64,000 nt of DNA from Planctomycetota bacterium. Its GTDB lineage: Bacteria > Planctomycetota > Planctomycetia > Pirellulales > UBA1268. The stretch covers positions 42,694-106,693 of the forward strand of contig QWOQ01000007.1 in the NCBI GenBank assembly GCA_003669585.1, read 5' to 3'. This document shows, in pieces, positions 47,365-54,718 of this stretch. The position numbers and the translations under genes were made by a program. Positions within the stretch are counted from its first letter, which is position 1; every line of letters starts with the position of its first letter. The notes beneath the pieces are model-generated. The model searched no databases. It was given only the letters and a program-made list of their open reading frames with translations, and had not been told where the DNA came from.

Positions 47365-48816
47365 TTATCTGTCCGTTGTCACATTGTTCTTTTCACTGGC
47401 ACAACTTCGGACTGCTGGTATGGCATGGGAGGAACGATGGGGAATTTCATCCCGCGTGAGAAAACCCCAGTCGAGTGCCTGATCCTGACGATAATCCTTC
47501 CCTAACACCAGTGCCGTAGCTGCCTTCGACATTTCATATCCAATATAGAAAGCATGATCGGAATCAATGTCGACCTGCGGCAATGCTCGAAGCTGCTTAA
47601 AAAGTTCAAATGGATCGCGATCGGAAATATGAAATCCAGCCCCAACAATGTGCAACCGATCTTCTTCGGCAAAAAATCTGAGATTTGGATCGCGAATCGA
47701 ACGCGCAAGACGCTCAAGAATTTCGGCTCCGTGTACCTGCGGACGGCCTCCTCGGAGTGTGACAAGTTTTGGCTCAACATGTTTTGGTAACGTTTTATTC
47801 GTAACCGCGTGATACACAAGCGACCGTGCCAGACTGCACTCGCGCACAGAACTTGCCGCCCAATGAATGACTTCCGTCGTTAAGACGCCACGAATCCCAA
47901 TTTCCTGACAGAATCCCAGAAGGAGCACGTTCAACCCCGCGCTATCGACATCGGTGAGTTCAGTGAGGTTGCCAATGCCCATAAAAAGCTCGGCATCCGG
48001 CCAACGCCGACGCACCTCCAAATAGCGGCCGAGGCTTGCCGCAAATCCAAAGCCGATCGGTTCGAGAACCGGATCAATTCGCATCGGAACCCGCTCGGCC
48101 CGCAGCCGTTCTACCGTTTCATCAAGACCCTCAAGTGTTGCAGGAACATCGGGCACAACAACCACTTCACAGTTCCAATCCGCCGCCGCGGCAACATTTG
48201 TTGAATTGACGCTGAGAACAAGTTCCGCTCCAGCACGCACTGCCTTCAAAATTTCGCGGGGCTCAAACGAGTCGATCGAGACTCTGAAGCCTTCTGCCTT
48301 GAGCGCCTTCACCGCTTCATCAACATCGTTCCATACGTCCCCCGGGTCGCATCCCAAATCAATGATGTCCGCTCCATTTTGTTTGAGCCGCCGAGCTTCA
48401 AGAACAATGGCGTCACGATGCATCCTCGGCGCGTGATTGATTTCTGCCACGATCTCAATATCGAACCTGCCGTACTCGATAAAGTCACGCGATTGCTGGC
48501 CAAAATACTCCGCAAGCCTGCGAAGATCTTCTGGGCCACGAACGACTGGAACCCCTGAGGCCGCTGTCAGAGATTCAAGATCGCCTCGCACTGCACCCGG
48601 TAACAAGACGCGGGTCGTACCGGAGGGAATGGTAAGTTTTCTCCCAATCCAGGTCGTCGTCATCAACGCCGCAACCGTGATGTTCATGACCTGCACGGAA
48701 TACGAAAACCCCACGCGTGGCGCGAGATGTTCGAGCACCCGCCTGAGCGAATACTCTGCAAGTTTTCCCGTAACAACATGGATATGTTCTTGGGACCAGT
48801 CGATCGATTCATGCAT
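47365..48816 (-). CDS. DUF6513/dihydropteroate-synthase-like protein (H4MPT biosynthesis)
   Basis: 483 aa. The N-terminal DUF6513-type domain (HIHVVTGKLAEYSLRRVLEH ... VQVMNITVAALMTT ... VLLPGAVRGDLESL) is followed by a dihydropteroate-synthase-like TIM barrel. The barrel shows IVAEINHAPRMHRDAIVLEA, NGADIIDLGCDPG, FRVSIDSFEP, ELVLSVNSTN, LFMGIGNLTELTDVDSAGLN and VLTTEVIHW. These proteins sit in H4MPT gene clusters, and by analogy with DHPS the barrel would join a pterin pyrophosphate to the beta-RFA-P-derived arylamine. That reaction is inferred, not shown. The C-terminus (about 350-483) is an extra domain with GAGFHISDRDPFELFKQL. It follows the SDR gene after 137 bp. Confidence 0.85.
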   Translation of the reverse strand: MHESIDWSQEHIHVVTGKLAEYSLRRVLEHLAPRVGFSYSVQVMNITVAALMTTTWIGRKLTIPSGTTRVLLPGAVRGDLESLTAASGVPVVRGPEDLRRLAEYFGQQSRDFIEYGRFDIEIVAEINHAPRMHRDAIVLEARRLKQNGADIIDLGCDPGDVWNDVDEAVKALKAEGFRVSIDSFEPREILKAVRAGAELVLSVNSTNVAAAADWNCEVVVVPDVPATLEGLDETVERLRAERVPMRIDPVLEPIGFGFAASLGRYLEVRRRWPDAELFMGIGNLTELTDVDSAGLNVLLLGFCQEIGIRGVLTTEVIHWAASSVRECSLARSLVYHAVTNKTLPKHVEPKLVTLRGGRPQVHGAEILERLARSIRDPNLRFFAEEDRLHIVGAGFHISDRDPFELFKQLRALPQVDIDSDHAFYIGYEMSKAATALVLGKDYRQDQALDWGFLTRDEIPHRSSHAIPAVRSCASEKNNVTTDR

Positions 48817-48953
48817 GGTGATAGAAACTTCTTGTGCCAGAACTTTTCTCGCTTCACACTCTCCGTTGAACGAGACTCTGGATAATTCTAGCCCACGATC
48901 GGCGTCTGCCAGCCAAGGACAGACCTGCCTGCGTTCTCGTTAAAAAGAACCTC

Positions 48954-49748
48954 CTAACGTCGCAACCCGCCATTGACTGCGATCACCTGCCCGGTCACAA
49001 AAACCGCATCGGGACCCGCCAGCCATGCGATCGTATGTGCCACGTCTTCCGGTGTTCCCCATCGCTCAAGCAAACTCTCTCGACAGGCGCGGTCCTGCCA
49101 CTGTTGACTCGCTTTTTCACCCCACGAGGTTCGAATCCAGCCCGGCGCTACGCAGTTGACTCTTACCTGTGGTGCCAGAGATTTGGCAAGGCTTTTCGTG
49201 AACTGCATGACAGCGCCTTTGGTCGCCGCGAACAATTCTCCGCTATCTCCCTCCATGCCTGTTTCGGCCTGATCCCATCCGATCGTAAGAATGGTGCCAC
49301 TGCCACGTGCACAGAAGTGACGACCGATCCCGCGGCACAATTGCATCGTTGAAGTAACATCAACGGCGAGTAACTCTTGGAGCTTGCGATTGAAATCCCA
49401 CTGGGCTGGTTCACCCGTAAGTACATCGGCGCCTGCCACAGCTACAAGCAGATTGATTTGGGGAATCGCTGCAATCACTTCCTCACAGAGCCGCTGCGTA
49501 TCAGTAGGCTTTGAAAAGTCAGCCACAAACGCTCCACAACTTCCACTGGTAGAAATCTGATTGAGTTCGTTCACAAGATTGAGAGCTCGATCGCGCCGCC
49601 GACTCTGTACTGCGACGGTTGCTCCGCGAGAGGCCAGCACAAATGAGACCGCACGCCCAATCCCGCCGGTTGCGCCGGTCACAAGCGCCGTACATCCGTC
49701 AAGCACGTTCGATGTTCCTCGCGAAGAATTCACAGCATCAGCACTCAT
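48954..49748 (-). CDS. Short-chain dehydrogenase/reductase lacking the catalytic Tyr
   Basis: 264 aa SDR. The cofactor loop TALVTGATGGIGRAVSFVLA is intact, as is an Arg-rich segment after beta2 (QSRRRDRAL) that favours NADPH. The adenine-pocket Asp is in FVADFSKP. The usual Ser/Tyr/Lys centre reads ILTIGWDQAETGMEGDSGEL followed by FAATKGAVMQF, so Tyr of YxxxK is Phe and the Ser position is not a plain NISS. VNCVAPGWIRTSWG and the C-terminal VTGQVIAVNGGLRR are canonical. Its ATG overlaps the stop of the upstream PQQ-propeller gene by 4 bp. A pterin-reductase-like or cofactor-binding role in H4MPT synthesis is possible from context only. Confidence 0.85.
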   Translation of the reverse strand: MSADAVNSSRGTSNVLDGCTALVTGATGGIGRAVSFVLASRGATVAVQSRRRDRALNLVNELNQISTSGSCGAFVADFSKPTDTQRLCEEVIAAIPQINLLVAVAGADVLTGEPAQWDFNRKLQELLAVDVTSTMQLCRGIGRHFCARGSGTILTIGWDQAETGMEGDSGELFAATKGAVMQFTKSLAKSLAPQVRVNCVAPGWIRTSWGEKASQQWQDRACRESLLERWGTPEDVAHTIAWLAGPDAVFVTGQVIAVNGGLRR

Positions 49749-51484
49749 GAATTATTCAATCCCTCTGTTGTTTGATCGCCTCTTTCTTGAGGAGGATTGT
49801 CAACTGCAGGAATGTCTTTCACGTCGCTTGACGATTCGAAGGGAAGTTCCCAGCAGGCCACCTCTTCGGCATTGCGAACAAGAAGTCTGTTGCCAACAAG
49901 GCAGAGATTATTCCAAGTTTGTCCCTCAACAGCCTGAAATCGTCCTCTCGGACGATGACCTTTTTGACTCGTCTCCACAAGCACGACCTCACCCGACTCT
50001 GCCACAACCAACAACCATGCACCAACCCGGAGCACCTGTCCTTGCCCGTATCTTCCCCCTTTCCAAAGCCGCTTTCCATCTGAGATCCGAACACACTCAA
50101 GAATGCCATCCGAGAGACCGAACGCCGCTTCTTGATAGAGGACAACGTTTGTAAATTTTGTTCGCAAAACGCTCTTGTCGTTCCACTGTTCGTGAGCAGA
50201 CCATTCACCGTCTGATGATTGTGCAACGTCAAAGACTGCCGCTCCAGTGCCGTAGCCTTTCGATAGAAATACTTTTGTTGGACTGATCACGCGGGCTTGA
50301 GAACAACTCGCATTGGAATTGGAGTGCCCCGGCCATGGGAAATTCCAGAGCCGCCGGCCATCTTGAGGATCGAATCCTCCAACCGTTGCCTCGCAGACAA
50401 ACAGCACCTGATCCACGCCACCAAGAGTCACCATTGACGGCGATGCATATGAAATTTGCTCACTTCCAGCACGCCATCGCTCGGCGCCCGTCGTTCGATC
50501 AAACGAGATCAGAGATACGAAACGATCGCTTTTTCCCAGATTGGCCGCCGGTCCGCCTCCCGGAACAATTACTTGCGTCGAGGTCACGAGCGGTGATCCA
50601 GCACGCCCCCACGCGACCGCAATCGCTTCGGCATCAGGATCGGTGCCGAGTTCCTTGAGAATGTGCTTCTTCCAAAGAACTTTTCCATCGGCTCCATTGA
50701 TTGCATGAAGCCAGCCGGTGGCCCCCGTTGAATAGACACATCCATCACGGATCGTCGGCGTTGAACGAGGTCCGACACCTCCCAAAACCGTGACGTGTCT
50801 GGTTTGCTCTGCCACGCTCCACTCAAGATTGCCTGTCGCAATGCTGTAGCAGGTGACAAGTTCTTCCTCGCCCCGCTGTTCCAGTGTGACGGCGTGATCG
50901 CCGCAGGTTGCCACTGCGCTCCATCCCGCTCCAATATCATGTTTCCAAAGCAGTCGGGGTGGATGGGATTCCCAGTCGGGATCGAGATTGGAGAGATCCA
51001 GTGAGGCATCCTGAAGCGGCCCAAGAAACCCAGGAAAATCGCTGTCCGACGCAGTCCACGAGTCGGCTTGTGAGTTTTCCGTTCCAGGAATTGCTACGGC
51101 TTTTGAAAGCAACTGATCCGGCGATGCACTCCATCGAAAGATGAACTGTGGCACAAGATCTCCCGAGACTCGCTCAACTCGAAACATCAAAGCTCCAAGG
51201 GCCACCATACTGAGCACGCCTATAAGTAGATTTATTTTGGATCTGCGTGAATAGTTGCTTTTTAAGAGAAACCACATCAGTGGCGTCAGGATGTTTAAGA
51301 AACAGAGGATCAGCGTTACAATATTGGAAACTGCTTTATCGATTGCGCTTCCGACAATCCGTTCCAAGAGATCTGCTTGGACGCCACATGCGGCGAGAAC
51401 CAAAACTGTCATGGTCACCCATACTCGCCGCGGCGGGACGTGGCCCGATGAGAAAAAACTATGTGATCTGGCAACGTGTGTCAT
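49745..51484 (-). CDS. Membrane-anchored PQQ-like beta-propeller repeat protein
   Basis: 579 aa. An N-terminal signal-like helix (RRVWVTMTVLVLAACGVQA) is followed by two membrane helices (IVTLILCFLNILTPLMWFLL and INLLIGVLSMVALGALMF). A beta-propeller of PQQ/BamB-type blades runs from about 165 to 560: YSIATGNLEWSV, HAINGADGKVLWKK, ISFDRTTGAERWRA, GGFDPQDGRRLWNFPW and VRISDGKRLWKGG. The propeller is probably extracytoplasmic. There are no clear PQQ-binding enzyme residues, so a scaffold or sensor is likelier than a quinoprotein dehydrogenase. It is the first gene of the H4MPT cluster and overlaps the SDR gene by 4 bp (ATGA). Confidence 0.82.
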   Translation of the reverse strand: MTHVARSHSFFSSGHVPPRRVWVTMTVLVLAACGVQADLLERIVGSAIDKAVSNIVTLILCFLNILTPLMWFLLKSNYSRRSKINLLIGVLSMVALGALMFRVERVSGDLVPQFIFRWSASPDQLLSKAVAIPGTENSQADSWTASDSDFPGFLGPLQDASLDLSNLDPDWESHPPRLLWKHDIGAGWSAVATCGDHAVTLEQRGEEELVTCYSIATGNLEWSVAEQTRHVTVLGGVGPRSTPTIRDGCVYSTGATGWLHAINGADGKVLWKKHILKELGTDPDAEAIAVAWGRAGSPLVTSTQVIVPGGGPAANLGKSDRFVSLISFDRTTGAERWRAGSEQISYASPSMVTLGGVDQVLFVCEATVGGFDPQDGRRLWNFPWPGHSNSNASCSQARVISPTKVFLSKGYGTGAAVFDVAQSSDGEWSAHEQWNDKSVLRTKFTNVVLYQEAAFGLSDGILECVRISDGKRLWKGGRYGQGQVLRVGAWLLVVAESGEVVLVETSQKGHRPRGRFQAVEGQTWNNLCLVGNRLLVRNAEEVACWELPFESSSDVKDIPAVDNPPQERGDQTTEGLNNS

Positions 51485-51850
51485 TACAAACTTTCAAATG
51501 CATCTCTCTACGAACGCTTTCTCTCTGATCTCATCTGATCTCATCTGATCATCCGAAAATAATCGTTCGCGAAATGTCGAGGATCACAAAAACAAAGATT
51601 GTTGCGATTGAAACGAGTCTAGCGGTCGCATCGTCGGCACGTCCACGGGCAGGCACCTCTACGGCTTTGGTAGCTACCGGAACCTTGTTCCTTTATTTCA
51701 GCTCGATTACACTCGCGCATGTCCTTTTGAAAAATGCCTGTCGTCCGAGCGGCAGTCGTTGGAATATGGTCCGTGATTCTTTGTCAAAAGTGCTCATGAA
51801 GAAAAACTCTCTCTGACAATAACATTCTTGAAAATAAGTTGAGGTAACCA
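51485..51850. other. Divergent intergenic region between the H4MPT cluster and the PLP enzymes
   Basis: 366 bp holding the promoters for both directions. It contains a short direct repeat, three copies of a 10-bp CTGATCTCAT-like unit at about 51525-51552. An 80-codon ORF at 51574-51816 has no family resemblance and is probably chance. Confidence 0.45.
51841..51845 (+). promoter_or_regulatory. Ribosome binding site for the GTG start at 51851
   Basis: GAGGT lies 5 nt upstream of GTG 51851. It supports the long start of the first PLP enzyme, including its non-conserved 50-residue N-terminal extension. Confidence 0.5.
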
Positions 51851-53194
51851 GTGTCTCGTGTCGGCAAATCCCTTCCTTCCGAAACTCACTCGAGTGACAA
51901 AACTCCTTCAGCTCCACGCGAGTTGGAGCAGTCCGACGTCCATGCCTCACTCGATCCGCCTTCAGTAGGACCGCCTGATCTAGAAAATCTGGCGATGAAT
52001 TCACAGTCACCGTTTGGATTGAGCACCGGGCCGAGTACCGCAAGCGTCCACGCTGGAGAGGCCCGACAAAAACTCGGACACTCTATTACAGATCCCATCT
52101 TTGCCTCTGCGACCTACACATTTTCTGACACACAATCGATCATTCGATTCATCGAAGAAGCAGAGCCTCGCGAGGAATATGGTCGATACGGAAATCCTAG
52201 CGAACGGGTTGTCGAGGCCAAGCTAGCCGCTCTTGAGGGAGGCGAATCTGCCGTTCTCTTTTCTTCCGGCATGGCGGCGCTCGTTGGTCTTTTAATGGCC
52301 AGACTGAGTGCAGATGATGAAATTATTTTCTTCGATGAATGCTATCACCGCAGCCGAGAGTTTTGCTCGAAGCATCTCAGTCGCTTTGGTGTTCATTTTC
52401 AACAAGTACCTACGGGAGATTATGTCGCTCTCGAGGCCGCCATCTCGCCTCGCACGCGAATGATCGTCAGCGAATCGCCGACCAATCCACACCTCAGCGT
52501 TATCGACGCAGAACAGTTTGCCGAAATCGGTTTACGACACAATGTTGAGACGTTGATCGACGCAACGCTCTGCACTCCATACAACCTCAAACCACTTCAA
52601 TCCGGAATCGATTTTGTTCTTCATTCCGCAACTAAATATCTCGGCGGCCACAACGATCTGCTTGCTGGTGTGGTGATCGGTTCCCGGGAAAAAATGGATC
52701 CCGTCAGAACGCTGCGCGGCATCATGGGCGGCATCAATTCGCCACACAATGCGTATCTTTTGGAACGTGGGCTCAAGACGCTTGCCCTACGGATGCAACG
52801 CCATAATGCAAACGGACTCGCAGTGGCCCGGTTTCTCGAAGCACACCCTCGGATTGAACGAGTGCTTTATCCAGGTCTTGAAAGTCACCCCTGCCATACT
52901 CTTGCAGCGCGTACGATGCGGGGCTTCGGCGGCATGGTGACGTTTTTTATTCGTGATGCAGATTTTAAGACAACCGCACATGTCGTGGATTCCGTTCGCA
53001 TTCCGCGCATCGGTCCGAGTCTTGGCGGCGTGGAATCGCTTATCGAACAACCGATGGTGATGAGTTATTGGAACTATTCTCCCCAACAACGACAGGCATT
53101 TCGCATCCCAGACAACATGATTCGTCTTTCTTGTGGGATCGAAGACACTGCTGACTTGATTGCCGATCTTGATCAGGCACTTGGAAGAACCTGA
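51851..53194 (+). CDS. Cys/Met metabolism PLP-dependent enzyme, first of two (cystathionine gamma-synthase-like)
   Basis: 447 aa. Residues 1-50 are a polar extension not typical of the family; ATG at about 51995 (MNSQSPFG) would give a normal length. The fold-type I core shows STASVHAGEARQ, ATYTFSDT, EYGRYGNPSERVVEAKLAAL, SGMAALVGLL, ESPTNPHLSVID and the PLP lysine in LHSATKYLGGHNDLLAGVV. The C-terminal part has GVESLIEQP and IRLSCGIEDTADLIADLDQAL. It probably acts in transsulfuration, either condensing an activated homoserine with cysteine or cleaving cystathionine; sequence alone does not decide. A paralogue follows after 59 bp. Confidence 0.85.
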   Translation: MSRVGKSLPSETHSSDKTPSAPRELEQSDVHASLDPPSVGPPDLENLAMNSQSPFGLSTGPSTASVHAGEARQKLGHSITDPIFASATYTFSDTQSIIRFIEEAEPREEYGRYGNPSERVVEAKLAALEGGESAVLFSSGMAALVGLLMARLSADDEIIFFDECYHRSREFCSKHLSRFGVHFQQVPTGDYVALEAAISPRTRMIVSESPTNPHLSVIDAEQFAEIGLRHNVETLIDATLCTPYNLKPLQSGIDFVLHSATKYLGGHNDLLAGVVIGSREKMDPVRTLRGIMGGINSPHNAYLLERGLKTLALRMQRHNANGLAVARFLEAHPRIERVLYPGLESHPCHTLAARTMRGFGGMVTFFIRDADFKTTAHVVDSVRIPRIGPSLGGVESLIEQPMVMSYWNYSPQQRQAFRIPDNMIRLSCGIEDTADLIADLDQALGRT

Positions 53195-53253
53195 AACAAT
53201 TTCTCAGCACGCACAGACCTGACGATACTACTTTTTTCTGCTGGAGCAGATCG

Positions 53254-54408
53254 ATGCACTTTCGAACTCGAGCGATTCATGTTGGACAACATCCTGATCC
53301 GGCTACCGGTTCGGTCATTCCTCCCATTCATCTCGCCAGTACGTTTATTCAAAAAGGCATTGGGATTCCCGCCGAGTACGACTACGCTCGAACCGGGACT
53401 CCCACCCGACATAATCTTGAAGAGACGCTTGCCTCTCTTGATGACGGGATCAGGGCACTTGCATTCTCTTCCGGAATGGCAGCGATTCACTGCGTTTCAC
53501 AACTTCTTACACCTGGCGACCACATTGTCACAGGCACCGACCTTTACGGTGGATCGTGGCGACTCTTTCACAAAGTACTTGCCAAGCAGGGAATTACTGT
53601 AACGGCAGTGCCCACGAGCGATTTCGATCGAGTTTGTGACGCGTTCACCGATTGCACCAAACTTCTGTGGCTGGAGTCGCCTGGAAATCCACTGCTTTCC
53701 ATCACCGATTTCGATGCTTGCGTGAAGTACGCTCATGCACGTGGGGCATTGGTGGCCTGCGACAATACTCTTGCTACACCGGTGCTTTCACGACCGCTCT
53801 CCAGCGGCGCTGATATTGTGATGCATTCGGCAACTAAATATCTCGGAGGTCACAGCGACTTGCTCGGTGGAGTGCTGGTGATGCGAGATCCTCAACTCGC
53901 GCAAACTCTTGCGTGGCATCAAAATGCAACTGGCGCCGTAATGGGACCACTGGAATGTTTTCTCTGTTCACGTGGACTTAAAACACTTCAACTTCGAGTG
54001 CTCGAGCAGTCGCGCACTGCTCTTGAAATCGCTCGTTTTCTGAGAACACACCCTCGTGTTGAAAAAGTCTATTATCCAGGTCTTGAGGAACATCCCGGGC
54101 ATTTGCTTGCAACGAAACAAATGCAGGGGGGCTACGGTGCGATCGTAAGTTTTGAGGTCAATGGAGACCCTCTCGCCGCAAGGAAAATTGTCACACTCAC
54201 TAAGATTTTTCACCTGGCCGTGAGCCTCGGCGCAGTTGAATCGCTTATCGAACTTCCGGCGAACATGTCACACGGTGCCTACGAAGCCTCTGCTCGACTG
54301 GCTTGTGGGATTGTCGACGGATTGGTGCGATTGTCTGTTGGGCTGGAGGCCTTTGAAGACCTTCGTGACGACCTCGATCAGGCACTGGCACACACTGACG
54401 CTGTTTAA
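53254..54408 (+). CDS. Cys/Met metabolism PLP-dependent enzyme, second of two (cystathionine gamma-lyase/synthase-like)
   Basis: 384 aa, normal length, with GGAGCAG before the ATG. Motifs: TRAIHVGQHPDPATGSVIPP, EYDYARTGTPTRHNLEETLA, FSSGMAAIHCV, GTDLYGGSWRLF, LESPGNPLLSITD, VMHSATKYLGGHSDLLGG (PLP Lys), LAVSLGAVESLIELPANMSH and VRLSVGLEAFEDLRDDLDQA. The SLGGxESLIExP region and MSH tail are like those of cystathionine gamma-synthases and lyases. Together with the upstream paralogue it could give both directions of transsulfuration. Confidence 0.88.
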   Translation: MHFRTRAIHVGQHPDPATGSVIPPIHLASTFIQKGIGIPAEYDYARTGTPTRHNLEETLASLDDGIRALAFSSGMAAIHCVSQLLTPGDHIVTGTDLYGGSWRLFHKVLAKQGITVTAVPTSDFDRVCDAFTDCTKLLWLESPGNPLLSITDFDACVKYAHARGALVACDNTLATPVLSRPLSSGADIVMHSATKYLGGHSDLLGGVLVMRDPQLAQTLAWHQNATGAVMGPLECFLCSRGLKTLQLRVLEQSRTALEIARFLRTHPRVEKVYYPGLEEHPGHLLATKQMQGGYGAIVSFEVNGDPLAARKIVTLTKIFHLAVSLGAVESLIELPANMSHGAYEASARLACGIVDGLVRLSVGLEAFEDLRDDLDQALAHTDAV

Positions 54409-54718
54409 GAAATCTTTGGCATGCTGGAATTCTCAAATCTTCATTGCACGTCCTGAGATTCCTAGACTTCCCAGATTCTCCTCACTTCTGAATGCTCGCA
54501 CTCCTCCACTTTTAATGCGTGTTTCATTTTGATTGACTGAGGATTTCTAGAGAATCGATCCATTTGACCCTATTTGTGGAAGGATGGTGAAGATTTTCTA
54601 ATCACACAGATTTTAACGAAAGTTTCGATCTTTCTGATCCCGATAAATTTTCCATCACATACCGCGCCTTGGCCCTTAGGGGCTTCGGGGGACGTTTTTT
54701 TCGGAGGAGATTAAGATC
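54409..54718. other. Intergenic region before the outer-membrane protein gene
   Basis: 310 bp, AT-rich, with no gene seen. It ends with a strong ribosome binding site GGAGGAGA at 54703-54710 for ATG 54719. Confidence 0.5.

Noticed and set aside
51525..51552. Short direct repeats resembling a CRISPR start
   Set aside because: Only a 10-bp CTGATCTCAT unit in about three head-to-tail copies with no spacers; simple tandem repeat. No CRISPR array or cas gene is in the window.
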